A stretch of DNA of 64,000 bases from Bradyrhizobium cosmicum (GCF_007290395.2 NZ_CP041656.2:558001-622000), one strand, 5' to 3'. Positions 9,287 to 18,200 are shown, numbered from the stretch's first letter. Notes: generated from the letters alone by a model not told the origin. Made by a program: numbers and translations.

Positions 9287-11728
9287 TCAATTCAGCCTTT
9301 TGGTCAAAGTGTCGAGCATCTGTTCGTGTATCGGCGCGGACGTTGATAGCGTTTGATCCAGACGTCGTCCGCCCAGCATCCGGTGAGGTTCCGCAACAAC
9401 AACAATCGGAATGTTGGGCGAAATGGAGCGGAATTCATTGAGCCGGCCAATCAGAAAGCTTGCCAATGCCGGGTCGTCTGGAAGCACGACAGCTGTGGGA
9501 ACAGCTGCGAATTTCGTTTGTGACCCAATGTTTTCAGCCTCTAGGACCAACCCGAACTCCGAGCAAGCACAGAGCGTGCGTGCGGCTTGCAGAGCCAATT
9601 CGGACGACAAGATGAATTGCTCAGCTCCGGCATGTGATAGTCGCGTCAGGAGCTTCGGGAAATGCCGGCCTAATGCGGGGTCGTCCGGTGCGATGATGAG
9701 GATCTCTTTGGGAAGTGGTGAGACGCAATCAGGAGAAATAGGCCATGCGGTCTCGAGTCCAGTGCACGGCAGGATACCCGGCGGTCTATGCCCAATGGTC
9801 CGGCAGGCTTGACAGCGACCGCAGGGTGGGACTGCTGCTTCGGGCTCTATAAGTTCGAAGGCGGAACGGGCAATGCATTCTCGCTGCGGATTTAGCATCG
9901 CGCCTACAAATGGCTTCAGCGTTTCTCTCGCTGCAGCTTTCTCCTCCTCGCGAACTTCGAAGACGTGGTCCCAGGCGACGGGGTCTGTCGTACTGACAAT
10001 TCTTCGATCCAATACCTCCAGATCCCAGGTCGATCCGGGTTGATCGCGAATGATCGAAACGGTTCGGACTCGAATGACGCCGGCGCGTTGCATCAAGGTG
10101 AGAAGAGCCATATTCCAGCCGCGGTTATAGTCTGTGAGCTGACGCGGGAGACCTTCGCGCAAGGAATTGAGATTCACGGACATGATTTCGTGTCCTGCTT
10201 CCCAATGCTTGCCTGTAGCCCCGAAGACCAGTGCAGACCAGCGGCTTTCGGCGAGTTCACGCGTGAGCCAGCCACTTGTCGCAAGTCCGAATGCTTGGGA
10301 GACATCGCTATCTCGGTCGCGAACTCCCTTTGTGAATAAGCATATTGCGGTGCCTTGCCCGCCATCCCGTGCGGCGCGACCGATCTCTTGGTACCAACGT
10401 GCCGCGCTTTCGGGCAAGCAGACATGAACGACCGATCGAACGTCCTGCTTGTCGATTCCTAGACCGAAGGCCGAGGTGGCTACGACTACGTCATAGTTGT
10501 CCGCAGCCCAGCCATCTATAATGGATTGACGTTCGGCGGGTGGGGTGTCGCCGGTAAAAACTGCGACGCGGGCATATCTAAGATCTTGGGTCAGGCGTGC
10601 GAAAAGCATGTTCGCGTGTGCGACCTGTGTCGTATAAACGATCGCTGGCCGCGGAATCCGGTCCAGGACGTACTCGAAAGCCTTGTCTCGGTCTGACGGC
10701 CAATCAAACGATGCTACCACGACATCATGCTCATAGCGAGGCGTCCTAGCGTCCACTTCGAGCCATTCGCCGTTGAGCCTCCAGGTCTTGCAGATCACGT
10801 CGCGTGCCGTTGGCGGAATTGTTGCGGAAAGCAGGACAGTCCGTATGTTGGGATTGGCATTACGGAGCTCAACGAGCAATGCAGGAAGACGCTGAAAGTC
10901 TGGCCGGAAACTTCGGCCCCAACTTTCTATGATATGCGCCTCGTCCACGAATAAGTGCGTCAGCCTGGCATCGAGGCCGAACAACACAGAGTCTGGACGA
11001 GCAGCCTCGCAGAGGTGCGGCAATAACTCTGAGCTGAGAGCCTTCTCAGGCGAGAGCAGAAGGATGGGAATCTCGCCGCGTCTAAACGCGTCGATGATTA
11101 AATTCTTCTCCTGAACCGGCGTATCACCCGTGAGAGCCCGGCTTGCTTCAAGTCCGGGAAAGTTCCGAAGTGTGCGGGCGTGGTCGAGTGCGAGCGCAAT
11201 GGTCGGTGTGATGACGAGCACACACGCCCCCGCGGCCCGACGCCGTTCGAACAGGGCAGCCAATTGGAATAGTAGGCTCTTACCTGATCCGGTCGGCATG
11301 CTGACCAGGAGTCCGCTGCCGGACGGCTGTGTCAAGAGCGCTCGCACCGCCGCCTTTTGGGCTTCGCTTTGGTACCTGATATGCGGCGTCAGCCTCAACA
11401 AAACGGCGTCGGCGACGGCGGGCTCGAAGACCCTTCTGTTGCTGGTGTCCAGTTCAAGTGCCTGCTCCAGACCTGCAACAATCTCTTGGTCTGGTATTAG
11501 ACGAAGCGCATCATGGTTGCCTGTGAGCGCAAGTCCGAAGCGGGCGAGAAGACCAACCTCGTCAGACGTGAGTTCTATTCCGGACTCGCGGAGGCTGAGC
11601 CTGCCGTGTTGCAGTCGCACTAGTGAGCGCATCAGCGCAAGCCGGTCAGCCGAAGAGGTTGCTGCTTTGAGGGCTCTGTAGCAGCGGTCAATCGCTCGTA
11701 TATGCCAGCTTAAACTATTCAAGCGCAC
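9287..11728 (-). CDS. dpdF: DpdF-like RecQ-family helicase of the Dpd system
   Basis: RecQ-related SF2 helicase of 813 aa, first gene of the minus-strand Dpd operon. The start is a GTG at 11728 with a weak AGG upstream. Seen: a non-helicase N-terminal part of about 110 residues, Walker A TGSGKS (146-151), DEAH (262-265), SAT (301-303), motif VI QEIGRAARDG (447-456), then a CGRCQAC cluster (636-642) that with Cys618 resembles the RecQ zinc site, and a C-terminal extension of about 170 residues without an evident HRDC domain. The housekeeping RecQ lies elsewhere in the window (27461-29326), so this is a specialised paralogue. DpdF is the RecQ-like helicase of 7-deazapurine clusters. Confidence 0.75.
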   Translation of the reverse strand: MRLNSLSWHIRAIDRCYRALKAATSSADRLALMRSLVRLQHGRLSLRESGIELTSDEVGLLARFGLALTGNHDALRLIPDQEIVAGLEQALELDTSNRRVFEPAVADAVLLRLTPHIRYQSEAQKAAVRALLTQPSGSGLLVSMPTGSGKSLLFQLAALFERRRAAGACVLVITPTIALALDHARTLRNFPGLEASRALTGDTPVQEKNLIIDAFRRGEIPILLLSPEKALSSELLPHLCEAARPDSVLFGLDARLTHLFVDEAHIIESWGRSFRPDFQRLPALLVELRNANPNIRTVLLSATIPPTARDVICKTWRLNGEWLEVDARTPRYEHDVVVASFDWPSDRDKAFEYVLDRIPRPAIVYTTQVAHANMLFARLTQDLRYARVAVFTGDTPPAERQSIIDGWAADNYDVVVATSAFGLGIDKQDVRSVVHVCLPESAARWYQEIGRAARDGGQGTAICLFTKGVRDRDSDVSQAFGLATSGWLTRELAESRWSALVFGATGKHWEAGHEIMSVNLNSLREGLPRQLTDYNRGWNMALLTLMQRAGVIRVRTVSIIRDQPGSTWDLEVLDRRIVSTTDPVAWDHVFEVREEEKAAARETLKPFVGAMLNPQRECIARSAFELIEPEAAVPPCGRCQACRTIGHRPPGILPCTGLETAWPISPDCVSPLPKEILIIAPDDPALGRHFPKLLTRLSHAGAEQFILSSELALQAARTLCACSEFGLVLEAENIGSQTKFAAVPTAVVLPDDPALASFLIGRLNEFRSISPNIPIVVVAEPHRMLGGRRLDQTLSTSAPIHEQMLDTLTKRLN

Positions 11729-11980
11729 TCAGCCTAATTTACGAAGGCAGTAGACGGGAGCGCGCTCCAGCAGAAAAGGTGAGTGCATTATTGAAACGTC
11801 ACACCGAAGTCAGAAATGGCAATTTGTTCCCGATGACGCCTGCAGGCTGTCACAACCTGCGATCGCAAACAAGACCGACTAAATGTCCATTCGAACGTTC
11901 TTGCGCCCTACTCACAAGGCAAAGCACCCGCAACGCTTGCTGCGTCGCAATACGCGGGCGACGGTCGCAGACCAGCCGAG

Positions 11981-13168
11981 CTAGTTATACAGCTTGACTG
12001 CTCGTTTGAGCGCCTCAGCGGATAAGCCATGTTGTAGGCGGCTGATGAGGTCGTTTGTGGCGCGAAGGATTCCCTCTTCCGCAGGCGAACATGGGGTGCC
12101 TGGCTCCCACGAAAGATGGTCTCTGAACGCAACAATCTTCTGCAGCCTGATCAACTCATCCGCCTTGGCTTCAATGAAGGCATCAAGCTGAGCTTCGTAT
12201 CTCCGTCGTTCTTGTTCTTTGAGGTAAGCCTGGTGAGTTTCCTCTCTCCGGCGCTTTTCGGCTTCCGCGGCAAGCCGGTTATGTCGCGCCGTTGCAGCGC
12301 CCGTCAGCATCGCGACCAGAACGTCCTCCAGGTGGGCCTCGAGTTTGCTCGCCTTTCTGTCGCTCCACCGAGCCAGCACGTAGTCGTCCTGCCATTGCGT
12401 TCTAAGCGGGTCCGTCAGGGTCAGCGACAACCGACCGGAGGGTTGATAGTCCCAGTTGCGCCAATGCCGTCGGTCGAGATTATACAGTGACGGCCATTTG
12501 CGGTGTTGTTCTTCCCAGTTTGCCTTAGCCTTGAGTTCGGCCAGGGTCGGCTGATGTGCTGTCTTCTCCTTTGTCTCGCCAAGCCGCAGTGACAGGGTTT
12601 CGCCATCAACGATCGCAACAAGCCCGGTGTCGGTCGCCTTAATCTGCTGGCCAGCAGCTTCCACGGCCTTTAGCAGCGTATCGACAATTAGCCAGGCCCG
12701 TTCGCGGTTGACCGCCCCTAGGGAGGCGACCAGAAGGCCCGGGCCACCAACCCGCAGAAAACCCTCATCATCTGGCCTTGCCGAACGGAGTGCCTGCCTG
12801 AGCGCTTTGGCAGTCGGGTGCAGGCGGGTGGGGCTCTCGTCCGGCACAACAATGGGGGTCGATATCCGCTCGTGAGCCCTTGCGGCAGCCTCTATGACTT
12901 CCTTAGGGGGAACCGGACGCACAAATACAGAGACGAGGACGCGGTCGGACACGCCCGGACTGGGCGGCAACAGAGGCGTCTTTTTAGCCGGCTTGCCAAA
13001 ACTGAGCTTGGCCCAATAGCCGAGCGGCGGAGTGGGTACCTGATGGCGGACACAGGTTTTTCGCAAGCCGACGTCGGACAGCCCAAACTCCTTGGCGAGT
13101 TTCACGAGAGGGGTTGTCCAGACGAGGTCGTAAAGTTCTTGGCGGGTGAATTCCCTGGTTTTGGTCAT
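11981..13168 (-). CDS. conserved hypothetical protein (395 aa) with HTH-like N-terminus
   Basis: Function not recognised. The first 55 residues (around LYDLVWTTPLVKLAKEFGLS and a following GYWAK) read like a helix-turn-helix that could bind DNA. The middle has alternating short strands, and residues about 270-360 form a charged, Arg/Glu-rich helix that could be a coiled coil. There is no signal peptide or membrane segment. The gene lies upstream of the Dpd operon on the same strand, separated by about 250 bp without other genes. A fragment of a second copy of its 3' end lies at 13871-13960. I have the impression that such proteins are common on islands, but assign no role. Confidence 0.7.
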   Translation of the reverse strand: MTKTREFTRQELYDLVWTTPLVKLAKEFGLSDVGLRKTCVRHQVPTPPLGYWAKLSFGKPAKKTPLLPPSPGVSDRVLVSVFVRPVPPKEVIEAAARAHERISTPIVVPDESPTRLHPTAKALRQALRSARPDDEGFLRVGGPGLLVASLGAVNRERAWLIVDTLLKAVEAAGQQIKATDTGLVAIVDGETLSLRLGETKEKTAHQPTLAELKAKANWEEQHRKWPSLYNLDRRHWRNWDYQPSGRLSLTLTDPLRTQWQDDYVLARWSDRKASKLEAHLEDVLVAMLTGAATARHNRLAAEAEKRRREETHQAYLKEQERRRYEAQLDAFIEAKADELIRLQKIVAFRDHLSWEPGTPCSPAEEGILRATNDLISRLQHGLSAEALKRAVKLYN

Positions 13169-13241
13169 TCCGAGTGGCGTTGGTCGGTCAATGGCCGATT
13201 TATGTCATAACAACGCATCAGTTAATCGAGATGCGGCGCAA

Positions 13242-13607
13242 TTATCGAAGGCAGGACGCTGCCTCGATTGCTTGACTTGCCGTCTTGACACTCGTCCACA
13301 GGACCGACTTTCCTTTGAACTCGGGAATTACATCGAGATTGCTATTTCGGCCCGTACCATGCTGCGAGTCAGATCGAGGCTCGCTTTGATGGCATGCAAA
13401 ACCCTTTTGCTCCAACGCCACCCTTAGGCGATCAATCGCCGGAAACCAAAACCTCGTCGCGCTTTGTGGTGTTCTATTAATTGCGAAGGGGATTCTCGTT
13501 GGCGTTCGGTATCGCAGAACATACTGGCTGTGTCCTGCTTTGTCGGTTGCGTAGACGGAACTCAACGCGGTTTCAATTTGACGACCTAAGGAACTTGGTT
13601 CCGGCAT
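13242..13607 (-). CDS. possible small hypothetical protein (121 aa)
   Basis: An open frame of 121 codons in an otherwise empty stretch between the 395-aa gene and the IS66 remnant. The amino-acid composition looks protein-like, with a mixed N-terminal half and a final segment (GRNSNLDVIPEFKGKS onward) of beta-strand then helix character. There is no clear ribosome binding site before the ATG. Nothing is known of its function. It may be an intact small island gene or the 3' remnant of a longer one. Confidence 0.4.
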   Translation of the reverse strand: MPEPSSLGRQIETALSSVYATDKAGHSQYVLRYRTPTRIPFAINRTPQSATRFWFPAIDRLRVALEQKGFACHQSEPRSDSQHGTGRNSNLDVIPEFKGKSVLWTSVKTASQAIEAASCLR

Positions 13608-13870
13608 TGCCTACTCATAGCTGGAGAAGCGAGTTGCCTCCAATTCGTGTTGCCAACGTATGATTGAAAGCGAGTGGGTCTGTCCAGAATTTTTTAAACC
13701 ATACGACGAAGGTGTGATGGTGCGACGCCTGGGTGTTCGTTTCAATAGATTCCGTATTGAGCTGATCGATGAAGCCTAGCGACATCTGACGGCGATCGTT
13801 CTCTATCGAGTGGCCTCCGGTATCGTAGAATGAGTCTATACATCCTATTCTACTGGTCGACTCAGCCGGC

Positions 13871-13960
13871 AGAAGGTTTAAGTTGTTCGGTAAGTTGGAC
13901 AGCGGATTTGAGCGCCTCTGTAGACAGGCCATGCTGCAGTTGATTGATGAGATCATTCGC
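13871..13960 (-). pseudogene. 3'-terminal fragment of a second copy of the 395-aa gene
   Basis: Read on the minus strand, this stretch encodes NDLINQLQHGLSTEALKSAV, which aligns with the C-terminus of the 395-aa protein (NDLISRLQHGLSAEALKRAV). DNA identity to positions about 11990-12060 is obvious by eye. Homology stops near 13960, where sequence of an IS66 element begins. The rest of this second copy is absent, so the fragment marks an insertion or deletion junction. Confidence 0.75.
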
Positions 13961-15451
13961 GACGAGAAACTGAAGATCGTGCTGGAAGGCGTGCACGCGC
14001 CGCGGGCGATTTCGTCGACGGCGCGGCGGCACGGGATATCGCGGTCGTTGCTGCTGACGTGGCGGCGGTTGTTCGCTGCGGGTAGTGACGGTCCCGAGAC
14101 GCTGCCGGAAGATGTTGAGGCGCTGCAGGCGGCGTTGCTGGCAACGCGCGCCGAATTCGCAATCGTTCGCGCCCAACAGTCTGACGACCATGCGTTGATC
14201 GCCCACCTGAAGCAGCAGATCAAAAAGCTAAACCGTGATCGTCATGGCCCTCGCTCGGAACGTACCGCAAGGCCGCTGGATCAACTCGAACTGACGCTAG
14301 AGGAACTCGAGGCCTCAGCGACTGAGGACGTATTGGCTGCCGAGATGGCCGCGGCCAGGATCACGAACACCACGACCGTGGCGTCGTTCACCCGCCAGCG
14401 CCCATCCCGCAAACCATTGCCGGATCATCTGCCCCGCGAGCGCGTGATCGTATCCGGGCCGACCTGATGCGCCTGGTGCAGCGGTTCGCGGCTGCCAAGC
14501 TCGGCAAGGACATCACCGAGACACTGGAGGTGATCCCGAAATCCTGGAAGGTGGTCCAGCACGTCCGGGAGAGGTTCACCTGCCGTGACTGCGAGAAGAT
14601 TAGCCAGGCGCCGCCGCCGTTCCACGTCATCGCCCGCGGCTGGCCGGCCCGAGCTTCCGGGCGATGGTGCTGTTCGAGAAGTTCGGCCAGCACCGGCCGC
14701 TGAACCGGCATGCCGAGCGCTAAGCCCGGGAAGGTGTGCCGGTCAGCCTGTCGACGCTTGCCGGCCAGGTCGGCGGTTGCACGCTCGCGCTGATGCCGCT
14801 GTTCAATCGCCTCGAAGTCCATGTGCTCGCCGCCGACCGCTTGCACGGCGTCGACACCACGGTGCCGGTTCTAGCCAAGGGCAAGACCTCGACTGGCCGG
14901 ATCTGGGGCTATGTCCGGGACGACAAGCCGTTCGGCGGACAGGCGCCGCCCGGGGCTGTGTTCTACTACTCGCGCGATCGCGCTGGAGAGCATCCGCAGC
15001 CGCATCTGGCGAGCTACAGCGGGATCTTCCAAGCCGACGCCTATGGCGGCTATGGCAGACTTTACGAGGCCGGCCGCAATGTGGGTCCAATCCTGGAAGC
15101 CGCTTGCTGGGTCCACCGGCAACGACGTCGCCAAGGCGATGGATTACATGCTCAAGCGTTGAGCGCGTTCACCCGCTTCCTCGACGACGGCCGTATCTGT
15201 CTATCCAACAACCGGCAGAGGGCGCTGCGCGGCATCGCGCGCTCGGTAGGAAGTCCTCGCTGTTCTGCGGCTCCGACCGCGGCGGCGACCGCGCCGCGCT
15301 GATGTACAGCCTGATCGTCACCGCCAAGATGAATGACATCGACCTGCAAGCCTGGCTGACTGACGTTCTGGACCGCATCGCAGAGCATCCCGCCCACCGG
15401 CTCGACGAACTCCTTCCGTGGAATTGGCGGCGCGTCGATCAGGCCGCCTGA
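13961..15451 (+). mobile_element. degenerate IS66-family insertion sequence (TnpA-TnpC chimera, inactive)
   Basis: IS66-type transposase sequence broken into several frames. From about 13967 there is the helix-turn-helix of the small TnpA protein (ARRHGISRSLLLTWRR), running in frame into the N-terminal leader of TnpC; the TnpB gene normally between them is missing. TnpC continues in other frames: CRDCEKISQ (about 14586), then a nonsense TAA inside the conserved LNRHAER segment near 14722, the catalytic-core segment FQADAYGGYG (about 15028), an internal deletion near 15120, and the normal C-terminus ending LLPWNWRRVDQAA at 15451. At least two frameshifts, one stop and a deletion make it inactive. 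No terminal inverted repeats were identified. The open frame from 13883 is an artefact: its first 26 codons are antisense to the gene fragment at 13871-13960. Confidence 0.85.
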
Positions 15452-15508
15452 GTGGTCCTGCCGCGGTTCTCACCGAATGCTTACGAATAAACTATTTTGT
15501 GCGGATAC

Positions 15509-15535
15509 AAAAACCCCCGCCACTGGGGCGGGGGT
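15509..15535 (-). terminator. rho-independent terminator of the DGQHR-family gene
   Basis: On the minus strand CCCCCGCC pairs with GGCGGGGG across a 5-nt loop and is followed by five Ts. It lies about 25 bp past the stop codon of the DndB-like gene, which shows that the gene is transcribed as a unit ending here. Confidence 0.85.
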
Positions 15536-15559
15536 GCAGCATGGTGTGTATGTGCGCGC

Positions 15560-17023
15560 TTAAGCAGCCTCGGCCAGATCTGCTTGGTCAGGGACCTCGA
15601 CGTCCGAAAGGCCGATCTTCTTGGACAGCAGATGCCGCGTCGCGCTGATGTTCTCCGTGGCGTTGTTGAAGGAATACCCCTTCACCTCGCCGGTGGTCTT
15701 ATCGACCGACTGCTTCATCATGGCGTTGCGCCATTCCTCGTTCCACTCGTCGACCACCAATTCGCCGTCGGCGTCGAAATGGTGCTTCTTCGCAGCACGA
15801 TAGTCGACCAACGACGGGCTCAACTGATTGAGCTTCATGAGGAGGGGGGATTCCTCATCCCATCCCGCCTGTTTGCCCATGACGTAACAGAGGCGCCCCA
15901 GGGCCTGGAGGAAGATCGCCTGAAAGAGGACGTTCTTCTCGTTCTGGCGCGACTTCTTGAGGTAATCGATGCGGTCACTGAGTTCGCCGTCGACCGAATC
16001 CGTCCAGATTGGTTCGAAGAGGTCGGTGACCTTGCGCCAGAAGGCATGGCAGAAGCCCTTGCGCTTTTCCACCGTCTCGCGCAACTGAAGATCAAGATTC
16101 TTCAGTGGCTTGTTGTCGTTGACGATACCCCAGCTATAGGCCTGAACGAGGGCCGAGAGCGTGAAGATCTTGGGGCTGGTGGACCCGATGGACTTGCTGT
16201 CTTCCTCGATCATGTCGGCGGACATCCAGTCCAGATCGTCGCGGAATGCGTGAAGGTCGACAATGATGGGCGAGAACTGCTCGTACTTGATCACGTCTTC
16301 TTTGCTAGCCTGCGAGTTGAGCGCATTGCCCTCAATGTAACAACGCTTCTCGGCGTCCTCGTTCAATCCCACCACCGTGCCGTTGGTCTCAACCTTGTGG
16401 GCATAGAGGACGAACGGCAGATCATTGTGGGACAGGAAGTGACGCACCCGTGCGAGCGCAGCCTCAGCTTCAGCCAACTCATTCTTCTCCTCCGCAGCCG
16501 ATTGCGCCTTCTTCTCGATACGCTTGATCGCTTCCTTCAGGCGATTGATCTTGAGCACAAGTTCGCGTTCCATCGCGTGGAAGCCGACGATGCGCCCTTG
16601 GCCGTCAGCGATGTTGATGAAGCTTTCGCCCATGTCAGCCTTGGCCGTGAGCGTCCCGACGACGGTGTCTTCCGCCAATTTCATGTCGAACTTGGCCTTG
16701 GTGAAGGACGCCGGTAGGACGAACGACACCGAACCGAAGAAGCCTTCGTTCACGACCGCCCTATCAACGTTGTCCATCACGCGGTTGACGAACTTGATGA
16801 AGTTCACCGCGCGATCCGTCTTGAGGATCTTGTCGTTGTCGATCAGGTCCGAGGTCGTTTCCTTGCCCGGACCGGCCTTCCCCAGCGAGCGCTGCGCGTT
16901 GGGGTTAACAATCATCTCCTTAGCGCGAAGCAGATTCACGTGCTCGCTGGCCGGCATGGAGCCAGTAAATACCACCTTCCCGGCTTGCTTGCCGAGGAGC
17001 ACGGTCTTGATAAGGGTTCCCAT
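15560..17023 (-). CDS. DndB-like DGQHR-family protein
   Basis: A 487-aa protein related to the DGQHR/DndB family. The core is the strand pair FGSVSFVL followed by INIADGQGRI, where the family signature DGQHR is changed to DGQGR (about residues 140-144). Directly after it is a charged helical stretch of about 55 residues that could form a coiled coil, and then a C-terminal half of about 270 residues, so it is longer than classical DndB (about 360 aa). The start is the ATG at 17023, which has GAGG 8 nt upstream; a TTG at 17038 is in frame but poorer. DndB proteins regulate or accompany phosphorothioate modification, yet no dndACDE gene is nearby, so it is an orphan. A role in DNA defence is plausible from the island context but unproven. 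Confidence 0.7.
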   Translation of the reverse strand: MGTLIKTVLLGKQAGKVVFTGSMPASEHVNLLRAKEMIVNPNAQRSLGKAGPGKETTSDLIDNDKILKTDRAVNFIKFVNRVMDNVDRAVVNEGFFGSVSFVLPASFTKAKFDMKLAEDTVVGTLTAKADMGESFINIADGQGRIVGFHAMERELVLKINRLKEAIKRIEKKAQSAAEEKNELAEAEAALARVRHFLSHNDLPFVLYAHKVETNGTVVGLNEDAEKRCYIEGNALNSQASKEDVIKYEQFSPIIVDLHAFRDDLDWMSADMIEEDSKSIGSTSPKIFTLSALVQAYSWGIVNDNKPLKNLDLQLRETVEKRKGFCHAFWRKVTDLFEPIWTDSVDGELSDRIDYLKKSRQNEKNVLFQAIFLQALGRLCYVMGKQAGWDEESPLLMKLNQLSPSLVDYRAAKKHHFDADGELVVDEWNEEWRNAMMKQSVDKTTGEVKGYSFNNATENISATRHLLSKKIGLSDVEVPDQADLAEAA

Positions 17024-17088
17024 TGGAGTTATCCTCAAATTTCGCAGTCGGCTGATTTCCTAGGTCGTACCAACTGCAGGTAAGAAGC

Positions 17089-17110
17089 GAGGGGCCCTTG
17101 CGGGCCCCTC
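17089..17110. terminator. strong GC hairpin, possible terminator
   Basis: GAGGGGCCC and GGGCCCCTC form a 9-bp stem with a 4-nt TTGC loop. There is no clear run of Ts on either side, only CTTCTT on the minus strand. It separates the promoter region of the DGQHR-family gene from the pseudogenes to its right. Confidence 0.4.
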
Positions 17111-17299
17111 AACATCGGCTCATCCGACGTGTGATCTTGGTATAAAACGTGCGATCACGCGTTGTCAATCTGGTATTTTCGTCTAATTGTACGTTTCTTG
17201 CTGTGCTTCTGCTCGCGTGCTCGGTTCCCCGCGAGCAAACTTCTCCGGCACATTTCGGACGTCCGGTCTTGACGCGCATTTGTGGGGCCCAAACAACCG

Positions 17300-17722
17300 A
17301 TCGGCATGCTGGCGTACCTCGCTGGGCGCCAGGATAAGCGAAGTCGGTGCCGCGGATCAGGCCTTCTGCCATCGGCGCCGCTCGTCGTGGTAGGTTTGCA
17401 GCATGGCGGCAGCCATTCTCGCCTTGGCCACGCCCAGCAAGCTTCCGGCCACTATTGAAGGCGCCCTGTATGCCCGTGCTCATGCTCTGGCCGCCTATGG
17501 GCACGTGAACATGTGCCGCGTCGCCCGCGATGAAGGCGCGTCCTTGTGAAAACCGGTTCGCATAGAGGTGCGAGGTCTGGTAGCGAGCAAGGAAGATCGG
17601 ATCCGTGAGTTCGTAGGCGGAGCCCGTCAGGTCTGTGGGTAGCGATCTCCTCCAAGGTTGGCTGCTCGGTCGTCGACTTGGCGGCACCGAGTTGACTGGA
17701 TGCTTCCTGGGCACCCTCGCAG
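17300..17722 (-). pseudogene. remnant of a PheA/TfdB-type FAD-dependent monooxygenase
   Basis: The minus strand encodes a clear piece of the FAD-binding C-terminal half of an aromatic-ring hydroxylase: the GRAFIAGDAAHVHVPIGGQS motif (second FAD-binding GD motif) followed by MSTGIQGAFNSG. A frame change near 17640 and further decay after the motif (RRPMAEG-like piece near 17370) disrupt it, and the first half with the Rossmann GxGxxG is missing. It ends abruptly at 17722, where a LysR fragment on the opposite strand begins. Confidence 0.75.
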
Positions 17723-18200
17723 GATGTCGATCTGGTTGAGCAGGGCTATGATCTGGCCATGCGGATCGGGCCTTCGCCAGATAGGATGTCGCACGTAGCC
17801 TGATGGGCAATCCGCTCGCGCTGTGCGCTAGCCCGGGCTATCTGGCCGAACATGGCCAAGCCGCCACTGAATGCGAGGCTTTTCATAGGAAACCCGCGTT
17901 CCGCCTCCGCCGTCACACTGCCCCGCGGAAAGACGCTGCGCATGGTCACGGCAGCGCCACGACTGCTGTCGATCGACCCTGCAGTTATCAAGCTTTCGGC
18001 CGATGCGGGTGCAGGGATCGGGCAGGTCCCCCGTATCCTGGCCCAGGATGAATTGGCCAACGGGTCGCTGGTCGAGGTTCTGCCTGAATGGGTTGTGGAC
18101 GAGGTCGATATCGATCGTTTATCCGGTTGGGCGAACCCTGCCTCCACGTGTCGGTGTGTTCATTGATTTCCTGCAGAATGCGCTTCGCCGAAAGGGTTAG
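17723..18200 (+). pseudogene. remnant of a LysR-type regulator (effector domain only)
   Basis: Pieces of a LysR substrate-binding domain appear in successive frames: DVDLVEQGYDLAMRIG from 17723, then LALCASPGYLAEHG near 17815, then GIGQVPRILAQDELANGSLV near 18010, and finally LPPRVGVFIDFLQNALR ending near 18200. At least three frame changes and the missing DNA-binding N-terminus show it is dead. The start coincides with the break of the monooxygenase remnant, so one deletion probably removed the gap between two once-neighbouring genes. Confidence 0.75.

Noticed and set aside
1..11728. Assignment of the island genes to DISARM, BREX or Druantia
   Set aside because: No PglZ, methylase, PLD or DrmB-type gene is in the window, and the order RecQ-like helicase, 296 aa, large ATPase, 232 aa, convergent helicase fits Dpd better.
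15497..16717. Open frame of 406 codons on the plus strand
   Set aside because: It is antisense to the DGQHR-family gene, which has a good start, family motif and terminator; the plus-strand product has no recognisable features.
17109..17810. A single intact 233-aa protein
   Set aside because: Only the middle 70 residues match the monooxygenase family; both ends are out-of-frame or antisense sequence.
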